Source of the DNA: a virus
Virus record (IMG/VR): IMGVR_UViG_3300020558_000025
Location: 1 to 28,327 of that record
Direction: 5' to 3' (one strand)
Length of the DNA stretch: 28,327 bases
Made by a program: the position numbers and the translations under genes. Positions within the stretch are counted from its first letter, which is position 1, and every line of letters begins with the position of its first letter. Shown here in pieces: positions 16,301 through 24,683 of the stretch. The notes below the pieces were generated by a model that did no database searches, was not told the DNA's origin, and saw only the letters and a list, made by a program, of their open reading frames with translations.

Positions 16301-17114
16301 TCGCAGGGTTGGCAACAACAGGTTCCAAACTTGTAGCAAATCTTCTGTTATACATGTGAGGGGTTGCTAAAAGATGAGATATAAGAATCTCATTCAAGAT
16401 GTTGAATTTGAATCCTTTGAATTCTAAAGTAATTGCATAATTTCCAGTTGAGGTATTGAATCTCGCATCAAACTTTTCTAAGTAAAGTTGATACTTTATT
16501 GCTTGACCATAGTAACCTTTTAGTGTTAAATAAAATTGAGGGTATGGTAAAGTGAAGAATGCTGCATAAGGTGAGTTATCTCCTAATTGGAATAAAGCTT
16601 TCCCTTGGACATCTTCGAGTTGCATTGAGACTGATGGAATGAAACTTGTACCAAGTTTACATATGATAGAGGTGATTCCTAATAACCCATTATCTGTGAC
16701 GTTTTGTTGGTCTAGTACTGTGTCTACGAAATAAGCTTTGTTACCACGTGTGACAGTCTTTTCTAATTTGGCGTTTGAAAACTGAGTAGTCAACGCATCC
16801 TTACCTGTCAACTCATCATAATAACCTGTACCTATGTAATTGTTTTTGGTGGGCTTCAGAAAATTGATTCTAGCAATAGTCATGCTAGTATTTACATTTT
16901 CGTTGGGTTGGACTCCGAGTGCAAGTTTTGTTCTCGGTAAAATTTGTGCCTCCAAATTGGCATACATTACCAAATTTTCGTGGTCTACAATTCTCTCACT
17001 TATTCTACCAGTATTGTCAATAGTTTTATTAGGGTCAATCAGGATAATATTATCATAATCGAACTCAGGTAAAATATGACCACTTAAATCTCCTTGAATA
17101 TTACTACCTGCCAT
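10320..17114 (-). CDS. Giant baseplate hub-like protein with C-terminal IPT/TIG domain
   Basis: This 2264-residue protein is probably the central baseplate hub/spike component. Residues about 60-260 form a beta-rich region (CKLGTSFIPSVSMQLEDVQG..., PYPQFYLTLKGYYGQ, NYAITLEFKGFKFNI) like hub barrel domains. About 1840-1910 reads SYQCEVSAMGNALIQPTMYF...NGPYLITDVSHTITPGDFTT, resembling the gp27/late-control-D type hub domain (mG...i.P...f.G.Y.V..V.H.i..G.f.T). Residues about 1966-2140 form a separate domain of unknown role. Residues about 2172-2264 match an IPT/TIG Ig-like domain (SGFSPLTGTTGTVMSLSGTNL). The middle 1000 residues I cannot assign. The start ATG 17114 overlaps the LysM/gp53-like gene by 11 bases. 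Hub identity is an inference from domain shape and context. Confidence 0.7.
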   Translation of the reverse strand: MAGSNIQGDLSGHILPEFDYDNIILIDPNKTIDNTGRISERIVDHENLVMYANLEAQILPRTKLALGVQPNENVNTSMTIARINFLKPTKNNYIGTGYYDELTGKDALTTQFSNAKLEKTVTRGNKAYFVDTVLDQQNVTDNGLLGITSIICKLGTSFIPSVSMQLEDVQGKALFQLGDNSPYAAFFTLPYPQFYLTLKGYYGQAIKYQLYLEKFDARFNTSTGNYAITLEFKGFKFNILNEILISHLLATPHMYNRRFATSLEPVVANPATNNQSLQNSSSAQQGGITTATRAENTVYAEFVTERGYEKIVEVYSEYKSKGLIPQDFPELTLLQLMNKLEMFERNVVNSYPLVNVEPLTNIRNYLKTLKAFVETLIGPQSSSWFLTNLDPRAIILDNNNRVYFFKKELQTNLASQTAAIKNLSTIFDRNLSELRKNPTLGVDSTENIKIDKLTPNQIQVTIDLSQINKDATAASFFNVISASDVQKTTTKNNLDILLAKKGTVINGTTVQSDPIFFNFDQQGGFTQTVNQIEEEVLKKLKAYETAITEELKILIQDKSTGIGFNPTVRNMCAVIMANTEGFIRLLDDCHTKAWSVKYDPVRSLAIHNNKSSARNTEAQTVVQITSQAAGENQGIVNGQTPVYPWPQFFVESPDDKKGRYQLQYLGAPSVVKITQASDFSKWPEVEFVEEYIKGLIMKDNVPSTQTPIESQLTTFAIQINAIEYPTSNVIYSNKQEVRYFYEIWEREYVTANYSNFSRALPNQVTPFITLNTSVETNNIIESLGVNSPSITFKLKNTNLNSQNYPTFLKQISNNGTGPSYYNYERGFFVTSYLKELTDNPFSILKTTELGLEPLQSADLKPLVDLTKNASNDFKIIDTYPFTSSGWVQTNMSQSSRATLNNVFDTKNVITVFADRNMVSNFTDLYDYINKRPVTNFGYRTTPTPSIVVESLSTQPNVSTQTMNLYYNGSLNNTTRMVPTEGFVQTPSSNYLGKTQTTSILNTPFFINAIQNGVRLEKNRNRNPYIQAAYLFINSLPLISLRERYKSLGINNELDYMASCFNKFGAVHKVPYAWILKMGSIWYRYKTYVETNRDILDGIWNNFDYLGNFDPVFSAKTTTYEFQFPITNPTKYKVSLEKQNQNLLEIQTGFYPKLMNDFAYFYNGRDLFQNYSNDEIQSAVSDGLRLYQFPNSEFSAEQNNKDVNVSTWSALLPNTLVDAYSTINLCVPASDEVELGTEYYILPSFGANMNQTNYELVTNQTSNPVTTTDLVDNKAMYNGSARCLWAASNYGYFDANQVIKPDTDSYMNLIYSDGSTIVPFQLLSSNTYSTMEEIFGVFDKRALDLMEKEFLNYCAPITNVKYAPVRSEINKSAVQIDGISRNFQAFMREAMKLTPTLATRTSELFKEAITNQFNNFSSQIKSIMEYDVIIRNGNPSKFNRKVWESYISIGLPTPTVVEPITFQPYVTNTLPSVGGGITLQQSQNLNGPAWRALLTEVGFSSIAELTYTDNGSYITDFFINNNIEFSSRNVVLLAPIIKMYATQRLNNPNLLVTNFRDNLTAYINNNETFQNDLLNQVIISTQAKLPDVQEPQEQTIQSGLSGLQGKVEIYNVFKALNDKWVAGYDYSQRTLFEDILFLDRASRNIGETVVLDIFSIKNLINKNSLNEGMSVYTLLSSMLMQNNFVVMPLPAYCNFYNVQEVNGLQSPNTESTLDFADNMWGTFTNVDYRKSGPKIVCFYVGKPSDQLGVSVKLTGIGDDGFDLRNPTGNPLIENQLGKNDFDKSNKVVGFNVDIGIRNQNVFQTFSVSQDNGKATSESIAAVLMMADQTNTKNVGTQNASLYNFYKRRSYQCEVSAMGNALIQPTMYFNLRHVPMFNGPYLITDVSHTITPGDFTTNFTGVRQGIYDYPVEDNYLQKINQNLLTQLENLVIQKTDQNTTITTTNQGKETNLIQNSNNLSVDAQNACRANLSPQFDRLESTTGQLTKLTATDFSNSLKTYTGTAPNAELQTIVYVLSYIRTFSIAGDPKGEFVAYDNNFSNITLDKPIASSLTQDFVPNVYACIKTKTISGDKSLPAAKFNDVNTYLKFMTGLITPRISQITGGVFKEKIIEYYCTAFPAAQVTLEYYESNIDRFLGIYGSIVDQAIASAGRVGLRTDIGTAFNQGGGGQQTTIPACPPTVLSGFSPLTGTTGTVMSLSGTNLEYVRTITVGTTQVDFRTVQFISTNKIKFSIPQIVSTPPQQLQISVTTTGNAVPVTAPGVFTFI

Positions 17115-17427
17115 AATAATAAAAATATTGTTCTACAGCTGTTTTATAATCTTGAAGAGATGGTATCAATGGAAATGGTATAACCAAGATAGCACCATCA
17201 TAGATGTAGTTTTCAAGTCCACCAAAAATTGGATTAGCCTGTAGAATCAACCATCCAAAAACAGGGGAACTATAATATTGTTGTGAAATTCTATCCAATC
17301 TACTTTGACCTACCTTATAGATGTATGTTTGGTCTGTAGTTTTTGCAGGAATTGTCACATAAGGAACTATAGTTTGTTCTCCGTTGAATGTAAATTCATT
17401 ATATCTGTTGTAATAAGGGTATGACAT
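17104..17427 (-). CDS. 53: LysM-like baseplate protein, T4 gp53-type
   Basis: The 107-residue protein carries a LysM-like core: TYIYKVGQSRLDRISQQYYSSPVFGWLILQANP...IYDGAILVIPFPL (about residues 34-87). The YY-x-x-P-x-x-x-W-L-I-L-x-x-N step followed by a G-x-x-L-x-I-P strand is what baseplate wedge gp53 and the LysM tail proteins of other contractile phages share. In T4, gp53 locks neighbouring wedges together. The ATG at 17427 overlaps the stop of the 1669-residue gene by one base (TAATG), and the end overlaps the hub start by 11 bases, so the three proteins are likely made as one coupled set. Confidence 0.75.
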   Translation of the reverse strand: MSYPYYNRYNEFTFNGEQTIVPYVTIPAKTTDQTYIYKVGQSRLDRISQQYYSSPVFGWLILQANPIFGGLENYIYDGAILVIPFPLIPSLQDYKTAVEQYFYYYGR

Positions 17428-20400
17428 TAGTTCAATTTAACTTTAGATATAAGAACGTCTCCACCTGGCGTTGTTGGTGTGTTCCATTTATTATCTGTGT
17501 TTTGGTTTGTTTTTGCCCCCAAAGATTTTATCAATACTTCTTGGTTAGGGTCAGGAGCACTTGATTTCGCGTAGTTAAACTCTCTTGGTTTTCCTAATGG
17601 GAACGGTGTAAAGTTTAAGAAGTTTTTCATCTGATTTGTCTCCATCTCATTTAGGAATGTTTGAGTAAGAGTATCCTCTTCGTCAAAAGCTGGTTTTACA
17701 ATCGCTCTCCAATACGCATCAAACTCTTCAGAATATCTCATAGAAGCCCCTCTTGGTGCTAAAGATTGATTTTCAAGTAGATTTCCTATCATAGCGTTTT
17801 TAAAACTTTCATAAGCCTCTCCCTTTAAGTCGTTAGACAAAATCATATATTGTCTTTTGAAAGGATTTCCACTAAACAACGGGTTCTTACTGAACGGAAA
17901 AAATACATCATTTATGATTGTACTTATTTCTGTACTATTCACTCTTACCAATATTCCTGTATAGCTATCAGAACCTACACTGAAATTTACGTCACTTGTC
18001 AATTTAGTATAGAAATCATTTAAACTTACTTTGATTAAATCTATATCTTGGTCAATTTCCTGATTTGTTGTTGTGGGAGGATTAGGATTTCCAGCATTCA
18101 CAGGTCCTACCCCTGTTGTTCCCGACACCCAATAAATTACAACATTACCATTTGTCTCTTGGAATCCGTCAGTGTTATCCCACGATGTACCTGAGTATGG
18201 TACAATATTAGCTCTACTAATATATTGAAGATAAGCTTGTTGAGTGTTCACAACATCTTGTACAATTGTTGTTGCGGCATTTATAAAAGTACCTTGTTTA
18301 GCCCTAACAAAATCCAAATAATTTTGTTTCATTTGATTTTTAGCTGCTCTTGAGAAATCCTTGTCAGTATTATTTATCCATTCAATCCACGGGTCTTGAC
18401 CGGCATTTATTTGAGCAATCATGTCGGTAAAAACTTTATTTATATTTTTTTGTAGATTATCTGCCTTACCGTATAAATAAGTAATTGTGTTCGGGTCTGT
18501 ATAAAAAGTTCCCTCCTGATACTTTCTTTCAATGCTCCATTGTTGTAACATGGCATTATTGTATTGAGAAAAAATAGATTTACTTTGATTGAACACAGAA
18601 GTAAAGTAAGTTTGTGTTGTTGACACAAAAGTATCCATAAAGCCTTTGTAACTTATTTTACCAGTTTCGTCAGTTGCCGTAATAACATTCGTTAGTCTAT
18701 CTCCTATAGTAGTACTATTACTTAAAGCCGCTATATTCTGAATTTGATTTGTGGTAGGAGCGGTAGGTTGTGCAACACTTTGTAAAAATTCTTTATCTAA
18801 CACTTTGAAAGAGTCGTCGGTTGGGTCGGCTCTATCGTCCCACATCTCAGTATTAGCGTAGTAATTGAATGTCAAAGCGTTTTGTAATTTATCGACCGCA
18901 GTTTTCAATCCTTGACCCCCAACAAAATTAAAATTCAAAGTGACGTTTGCAATCATAGGTTGGATACCTATACCCTCAGGATTTATATCCAAACCTTCAA
19001 AATTCAAACTTAAACTTGTTGGAATTATTTTAGTGTTATAAAAGTCACCTACTCTGAGTATCAAGACCGGTGGTGTTCCAAAAGCAGTATTTACAGCATT
19101 ATTATACTCCAATTCATACGCACCCCCCGCAGTTGCCTTCACAGTCGGAATAGTATCCCCGGGTCTCATACATTGTTGTAAAAAGGTTAGTCTAGAATTC
19201 AAACCCTCAGGTGTTGTGGAATGGAATGATGGTTGAAAGAATTTCAATTTGTCTTTGAGATTATCATATAACATCGGAGAGTCTTGTTTGATTGTTTCGA
19301 AATAGTCACATTCAGATATAAGAGCTCTCACAATTCTTTTTGAAATATTATCAGTCTTTCTAAACTTAGGCTCAACTGTTGTTGGTGGAGTTGGGGGGAT
19401 TATACCAGTGGTCGGTTGAGTAGGTACAACATTTGGAGGTAATTGAGATGGTTCGGGTGCACTTACTGTTATTGATTTGATTTTGACTCTTCTACAAGCC
19501 ATAGCTGTGGAGTTAGTTATTGGTGCTCCCGCCAAACTATTATTGTTGTCATCGTTGTCAGTACAAGTTTCGAATTCAGTATTAGTTATAAATTGATTCG
19601 AACTAGCATCCCACTGAAAAACTTGCACTTTTTCGGCACCTTCTCCCTTTGGAACTTCTGTAAATGTAATTCTACCTGATTGTATGTACGAGTTTAGCAA
19701 TTGGTCCGAAGCAAATAAATTTTTAACACTATCTATTCTTCTCTGTGAAAGTTCTAAATTGTATGTTTGTTTTGCCGCGGCTGACGCACTTCCCAATAAT
19801 TCTATTACAACTTTAGATGAAGGGTTATTCTTCATCACTGTTTTGAGTTCATTGAAGAAATTTACTTGGATGTGATTGTAATTCTGAGTTACAACATTGT
19901 TTATAAAAACTCCTTGCCCCGCGTAAGTGGTTGTACTTTGGTTGATATAATCTGTATAATATTGTGAATAACTTCCAACCACAGGTGATACTGATGGAGG
20001 TGCTGGAATGTCATTGGGAAAATACAATGCAAAGTTTTGGAATTGTTTCAGTGTGTCTTGTGGTGTGTTCTGTGAAGGTTGTGTGATTGGTTGTGAACTA
20101 CTTTGAGTATCTCTTGCCCCCGTAGCTAAAGTATTTTTAGCAACACTTACTTGTTCTTTACTCAGATTTTTTGACGCAATAGCTTGTTGAATATCTTGTA
20201 ATTCATTTGGAGGAATTGTGTAATATCTTTTAGCCAGTTCATATAAATCGTATTTTTTACAACCAGCAAAGAATGATTCCAAAATTCCATTAATTCTTTC
20301 TTTATTACTTTCGTTATTCAAAACCTTATTCACAATAACATTCAGAACTGATGGATGGTCAACAACAATTTTCCATTGTAATGAACCACCTCTACTTGTA

Positions 20401-22436
20401 TTTGTATAAGTGTAAATTGGTTCAGGTCTACCAAGAAAATCTTGTGTCTTCCAATTCGCATTTACAGTCTCATTAAATGTCAACCCATAAGGTGGGAACC
20501 ACATCACTCTTCCACCATTTGGACCTCTCTCACAAATTGGTAACTCATTCACATTTATACCAGGAGTATTTGATGTTCTCCATGCTAAATTTTCCAATGA
20601 GAACATATATTTCTTAGCAAAAGCAGTATTATTTGTTCCTATCAAGTTTGATGAAGCCTGACCTCCTTCTTGTTTGTTAGGTGCAATATTCAAATTATAT
20701 GTTTTGTCGAATACAGAATAAGAAAATCTTCTACCTTCATTTACAACACCGTCTTGTTTTTGAAGGTCATTATACTGAAGATATGGTATATCTTTAGCAA
20801 AAACTCTACAATACTCGGTTCCAACCTCATTACCTAAAGAACCGACATATCTTAAAACTCTTGAACCTTTAGTAAGTTCTTTATATCCATCGTTGAAAAC
20901 TTTACTTACTTGGTCCATAGCATTACCAACATGTTGTAATCTTCTTCCACCCTGTGGTTGACTATTTATAATCCTTTGGGTATCATCAAGTATTGAACCC
21001 TGTCTGAATTCTAAATTTACGGACTCAGTTGAATTGTATGATGATGGTTTAAAGTCTTCATCTAATTGTGTAACTTCTCCCCCAATTCCTACTTTTTTAC
21101 CGGCATTCCCCCTATACTTTGGTGAGACCCAAGTAAATCCACCCTCGATACCACCACCATTTATATATGCAGGACCGTTGGCCCCAAGTTTGATTTCTCT
21201 ACTAGGTCCTTCATAAAGTTGGGCCAATTCTTGAGGACCATAGACAGGAGCTTGAACTTCTTGTCCAAATTCGTTGTTGGGTAAATCTCCTGTCGGTGAA
21301 AAAACTCTTGACGGTTCTGAAGTTGGTGAACCAATGTAGTAATTAGAATTATTTACTGTAGTACCAAATAAAGCTCCCCCTACTCTGTCGAAAATATTCC
21401 TTTCATATCCAGGTTTGTACTTGTTATAATTTATACTCCCGAATAATCTCGATTTTTGTCCTCCCCCTGTATTGTTCAAAAATATTTGAGAACCTGATTT
21501 AGGTGGCCCTAACAATTGTCCAAAGAAATTACCTACACTTGTATTAGACCTAGTAAAGGCCGCTTGTAATTGTTGTATGGTTGTGGGGAATCCTGAATTT
21601 ATAGATGGGTCAAAATAAGAACCAGGAATCGGTGATGTTGGCAAAATACTTCCGGCTAATCTCAACGCGAAGTCTGTTGCTGCTAAAATAGGTCCTGAAG
21701 GTTGTGTGATTACCCAATTTGGTTCAATCAGGGGTACTCGTGTGGTTAGTAGATTGAATATATCTGTACCACTATCTATGTTGAATAAATTTATTCTTCC
21801 TAAAGTTTGTTGTCTTATTTCAGTTGCAATCCTTTCTTCGAAAGACCTTCTAAGAGTAAATGCTCCCAATCTAGCGATATAGGAATCTTGTGTCAGTAAA
21901 CCATTACTTCCCTGTGGGTCCCTTGTTAAAAGGATTTGAACGGGGTTATAAGATGATGGTACAAAAGTTGTTGGATAAGGTTGGTTATTATAAAGGTTTC
22001 TTGAACCACTTCTTATATAATCAGGTTCAGTTATGTATTCACCACTATCTAGAACTGTTTGAGAACCATTGGAATATGCGTTTTTAGGTTTCCACTGAAG
22101 TGATGCAGGCTGAGCTTGGTCTATTATATGAGCGTCTTGTTGACCTGGTCCGTATTCACCTTGGTTTGAACGAGTATTATTCAATCCTCCAACATCCCCC
22201 ACAATTCTATATCCACCTTCCGCACCAAACTGATTTAATGGATAAAGTCTGTTAGCTAAAATTGGAGAATCAATTAGTACGTCAGGACTATCGGTAACCG
22301 CTAATTGTGATTGTTGATATTCATAAGTTATTGGTGGATTCGGACGATTTGGGGACTTGGGATAAGGGGCAAGATTTCTTGTCATCAATCTCGACCTGAA
22401 TCGTTCCGAATTATTATAATCTAATGGACTTGGCAC
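17427..22436 (-). CDS. Giant baseplate protein with OmpA-like domain
   Basis: The 1669-residue protein starts with GTG (22436); an in-frame TAG lies four codons upstream, so no earlier start is likely. The N-terminal 400 residues are rich in Pro, Asn, Gly and Tyr. Residues about 640-700 (FPPYGLTFNETVNANW...FLGRPEPIYTYTNTSRGGSLQWKIVVDHPSV) and about 1090-1180 (PPVLILRVGDFYN...LDINPEGIGIQPMIANVTLNF) look like conserved tail/baseplate modules of the tube-cap type. Between them, about 800-990, is an OmpA-C-like domain (ALYFPNDIPAP..., VVIELLGSASA, LELSQRRIDSVKNLF, RRVKI). It lies between the tape measure and the LysM/gp53-like gene. Baseplate role is inferred from neighbours; no enzymatic motif was seen. 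Confidence 0.7.
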   Translation of the reverse strand: MPSPLDYNNSERFRSRLMTRNLAPYPKSPNRPNPPITYEYQQSQLAVTDSPDVLIDSPILANRLYPLNQFGAEGGYRIVGDVGGLNNTRSNQGEYGPGQQDAHIIDQAQPASLQWKPKNAYSNGSQTVLDSGEYITEPDYIRSGSRNLYNNQPYPTTFVPSSYNPVQILLTRDPQGSNGLLTQDSYIARLGAFTLRRSFEERIATEIRQQTLGRINLFNIDSGTDIFNLLTTRVPLIEPNWVITQPSGPILAATDFALRLAGSILPTSPIPGSYFDPSINSGFPTTIQQLQAAFTRSNTSVGNFFGQLLGPPKSGSQIFLNNTGGGQKSRLFGSINYNKYKPGYERNIFDRVGGALFGTTVNNSNYYIGSPTSEPSRVFSPTGDLPNNEFGQEVQAPVYGPQELAQLYEGPSREIKLGANGPAYINGGGIEGGFTWVSPKYRGNAGKKVGIGGEVTQLDEDFKPSSYNSTESVNLEFRQGSILDDTQRIINSQPQGGRRLQHVGNAMDQVSKVFNDGYKELTKGSRVLRYVGSLGNEVGTEYCRVFAKDIPYLQYNDLQKQDGVVNEGRRFSYSVFDKTYNLNIAPNKQEGGQASSNLIGTNNTAFAKKYMFSLENLAWRTSNTPGINVNELPICERGPNGGRVMWFPPYGLTFNETVNANWKTQDFLGRPEPIYTYTNTSRGGSLQWKIVVDHPSVLNVIVNKVLNNESNKERINGILESFFAGCKKYDLYELAKRYYTIPPNELQDIQQAIASKNLSKEQVSVAKNTLATGARDTQSSSQPITQPSQNTPQDTLKQFQNFALYFPNDIPAPPSVSPVVGSYSQYYTDYINQSTTTYAGQGVFINNVVTQNYNHIQVNFFNELKTVMKNNPSSKVVIELLGSASAAAKQTYNLELSQRRIDSVKNLFASDQLLNSYIQSGRITFTEVPKGEGAEKVQVFQWDASSNQFITNTEFETCTDNDDNNNSLAGAPITNSTAMACRRVKIKSITVSAPEPSQLPPNVVPTQPTTGIIPPTPPTTVEPKFRKTDNISKRIVRALISECDYFETIKQDSPMLYDNLKDKLKFFQPSFHSTTPEGLNSRLTFLQQCMRPGDTIPTVKATAGGAYELEYNNAVNTAFGTPPVLILRVGDFYNTKIIPTSLSLNFEGLDINPEGIGIQPMIANVTLNFNFVGGQGLKTAVDKLQNALTFNYYANTEMWDDRADPTDDSFKVLDKEFLQSVAQPTAPTTNQIQNIAALSNSTTIGDRLTNVITATDETGKISYKGFMDTFVSTTQTYFTSVFNQSKSIFSQYNNAMLQQWSIERKYQEGTFYTDPNTITYLYGKADNLQKNINKVFTDMIAQINAGQDPWIEWINNTDKDFSRAAKNQMKQNYLDFVRAKQGTFINAATTIVQDVVNTQQAYLQYISRANIVPYSGTSWDNTDGFQETNGNVVIYWVSGTTGVGPVNAGNPNPPTTTNQEIDQDIDLIKVSLNDFYTKLTSDVNFSVGSDSYTGILVRVNSTEISTIINDVFFPFSKNPLFSGNPFKRQYMILSNDLKGEAYESFKNAMIGNLLENQSLAPRGASMRYSEEFDAYWRAIVKPAFDEEDTLTQTFLNEMETNQMKNFLNFTPFPLGKPREFNYAKSSAPDPNQEVLIKSLGAKTNQNTDNKWNTPTTPGGDVLISKVKLN

Positions 22437-22497
22437 TTGATACTTCTATTTAATCAATAAATAGGTAAACATTATTTTTTTTAAAACTAAATCACAA

Positions 22498-24483
22498 TTA
22501 TGTTGTTACCGAATATTGCCCCTTCTTTGCAATTTTACCAGCTCTCAATAGGGCACCCTCAGTAACTTCCAAAAGTGCTTGTTTAACAGTTTCAGGAGAT
22601 TGTAGAATGTATTCAGTAAAAGCAGGATACGATGGCATACTACTAAAATCTGGCGGAAGTTTTACTGTAAGTTCTGCAGGTATCGGAGTTTTTTCATCAA
22701 AAGAAACTTTCATGCTCATTCCTGTTGAAGTTGACTTCAACCCAGATTCATTTATAGCATTTAATATCGGTAAGAAAGATTTAGTTGAGGCTGCGTTTAC
22801 AACAAATTCACCATTCGAAAGTTTGGCATCTATGGAATCGCTTGTTGATGTACCGGGACCTGTCACCAATCCTCCACTTGCTCTTCTCAATGGTCTTCTT
22901 CCCGTAGGTTCACCAAACATGTCAAAACCCGTACTTGTGAGAATTGATTTCATCATATCACCCATATCTCCTTGTTGTCTTTGTCTTTCAATCTCATAAT
23001 TCTTGAAAGCATCTGGAAGTCTTTGAGTTAAATTCATTAACTCCTTAAATAATAGGTCCTCTTGCTTTTTTCGGTCCGCATCGGGTAACTTTTGAGCCTC
23101 TTTGAGTTTTTCTCTAATTTCTTCCGCATCTCTAAAATAACCTGATTTTCTCACTGCTTTAGCAAAACCCTCAGCAGATTTTCTTGTCATGTTCAAAGCA
23201 TCTTCCATATTTCTCAAGAAACCTGGTTGTGTATAAATTGAAGTTTTGACTAATTCTTTAATGAATTTAATTTCCGCATATGTTTTTTCAGCGGTGTTTA
23301 ATTGGCTTTCTTGTATCTGTTGTACAGTCTTTGGTGCCTTTTCTTGTTGTTCTATAATTCTTTTGAAATCTTGTTCTTGTAAATCAACTAATTTTCTTTG
23401 ATACTCATTACCCCTTTCGTCTTTTATAGAAACCTCATATTCACCTTCTTTTCCCATACTTGCAACGTTAGCAATCATTTTTTTGTCTTCTTCACTAACA
23501 TTGAAAGATAATCCTGTGGTAGAAATCCTTTTCAATTTATCATCCATCTCCGCAGCAGCCAATGCAGTTCTTTTCAAGTTCTCAGCACTCAAGTCGGTTT
23601 CTGCTGCCAAAGCATTCATTGTTAGAATTCCTTGTGGACTGACTCTGAAACTTTTAGTCTTTTCATCAAAATAGGTGAAAGACTTAGCCATATTGATTAT
23701 ACTATCCTGTAATCCTGATGGGTCATTTATAGATTGGTTCATCAGTTGGAACGGGTCTGTCAAATTTCCTACTGAAACACCTAATCTTTGAAAAGCTGAT
23801 GCCATTCTTACTGCATCTTCAGGGTTGAGAACTTTGTCGGCTAAAGTGAAAACTTCTTTCATATCAAACCTCAATCTCGATGCTTGTGCAGCCATTTTAG
23901 TAAACCCTAAAACTCCCTCACTGAAATTAAATCTTGCCAATTTATCTGTGTTATTCAATACATCTGAGACGACAACTTTAGCGTTGAGTCCTATTCTTTG
24001 AACATAAACAATAGATTCTTCTAGTTTTTTGGCAATATTTTCATAAGAATACCCTGCCTCGGTAAATTCATCGACAATTTTCGATGTTACTGTACCCAAA
24101 ATTTTACTTGTTGCATATAGTTCCTCAACTTGCTCTTTTTGTGCAACTAAATTTCTTCGAGTTCCCGCAGCTATTCCTTGTATTGCTCCTCCAACTGCTT
24201 CAATACTTCCTCCTAATTTTACGATACCTGGAGTCGCTTCAGAAACAGACCTAGCCATTTCTTGTATTCTCATTCTTGAAGCAACAAAGCTCGTATTCAG
24301 AGCCTCGGCAACTTCAGCTACGTTTGTGAGTTCTGTAGTTATTGTGGATGCAAAACCTCCTGGAGTTCTTAGTGCCTCTACATCGGTTCTAATTTTTTTA
24401 AGAACCTCAGAATATCTATTAGCAATTTGTAAATCTTCTGAGGTTATCGGCGCTTTCTCCGCCCCACTTTGCTGGAAAAACAT
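22498..24483 (-). CDS. Tail tape measure protein
   Basis: The 661-residue protein is predicted to set tail length and help eject DNA. It is largely alpha-helical with long heptad-like stretches. Near the C-terminus (residues about 535-570) it has ASGGLVTGPGTSTSDSIDAKLSNGEFVVNA, a motif widely shared by tape measure proteins (GGxVxGPGTxTSDSIxAxLSxGEFVVNA). Size is near T4 gp29 (590 residues). The gene directly follows the gp26-like gene and a small overlapping ORF, the place where tail assembly chaperones are encoded in many phages. Start is ATG 24483; the 35-base leader has a CTATTTATAA box and no Shine-Dalgarno sequence. It is probably the functional counterpart of gp29. Confidence 0.88.
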   Translation of the reverse strand: MFFQQSGAEKAPITSEDLQIANRYSEVLKKIRTDVEALRTPGGFASTITTELTNVAEVAEALNTSFVASRMRIQEMARSVSEATPGIVKLGGSIEAVGGAIQGIAAGTRRNLVAQKEQVEELYATSKILGTVTSKIVDEFTEAGYSYENIAKKLEESIVYVQRIGLNAKVVVSDVLNNTDKLARFNFSEGVLGFTKMAAQASRLRFDMKEVFTLADKVLNPEDAVRMASAFQRLGVSVGNLTDPFQLMNQSINDPSGLQDSIINMAKSFTYFDEKTKSFRVSPQGILTMNALAAETDLSAENLKRTALAAAEMDDKLKRISTTGLSFNVSEEDKKMIANVASMGKEGEYEVSIKDERGNEYQRKLVDLQEQDFKRIIEQQEKAPKTVQQIQESQLNTAEKTYAEIKFIKELVKTSIYTQPGFLRNMEDALNMTRKSAEGFAKAVRKSGYFRDAEEIREKLKEAQKLPDADRKKQEDLLFKELMNLTQRLPDAFKNYEIERQRQQGDMGDMMKSILTSTGFDMFGEPTGRRPLRRASGGLVTGPGTSTSDSIDAKLSNGEFVVNAASTKSFLPILNAINESGLKSTSTGMSMKVSFDEKTPIPAELTVKLPPDFSSMPSYPAFTEYILQSPETVKQALLEVTEGALLRAGKIAKKGQYSVTT

Positions 24484-24518
24484 ATTTTAGTTTTATTATA
24501 AATAGAGTAATTGTGATT

Positions 24519-24683
24519 TTACTCCTTTTGATGAGTCTCAATCCATTTATCTAAAAGATATTTTCTTACGAAAATGGGCATAATCATAAAATCAGAATAA
24601 CTTATATGAAGCAACGTAGATAAGTAATATAATTCGTCTAATTGTCCTTTTCTATACTCAGAAGAAAGGGCGAAAAAATTCAA
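24519..24683 (-). CDS. Small overlapping ORF upstream of tape measure (non-ATG start or frameshift product)
   Basis: This frame overlaps the last 26 bases of the gp26-like gene and has no ATG near its beginning. From TTG 24683 it gives 54 residues: MNFFALSSEYRKGQLDELYY..., ending MPIFVRKYLLDKWIETHQKE. TTG 24689 or 24695 would add 2 or 4 residues; the in-frame TAA is at 24701. The sequence has good protein character (amphipathic helix DELYYLSTLLHISYSDFMIMP followed by VRKYLLDKWIE). It resembles small proteins I recall from T4-like phages between gp26 and the tape measure gene, with a late MP-x-x-x-R-x-Y-x-x-x-K pattern. Alternatively it is a +1 or -2 frameshift extension of the upstream gene, at the T6 run in GAATTTTTTCGC. 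It may be a tail assembly chaperone. Confidence 0.65.
   Translation of the reverse strand: MNFFALSSEYRKGQLDELYYLSTLLHISYSDFMIMPIFVRKYLLDKWIETHQKE

Noticed and set aside
18437-18444. Exact T4 late promoter box TATAAATA on the minus strand
   Set aside because: It lies deep inside the 1669-residue gene and the exact box does not recur before late gene starts.
22607-22999. 130-residue plus-strand frame
   Set aside because: It is antisense to the well-supported tape measure C-terminus, including its conserved GPGTSTSDSI motif.
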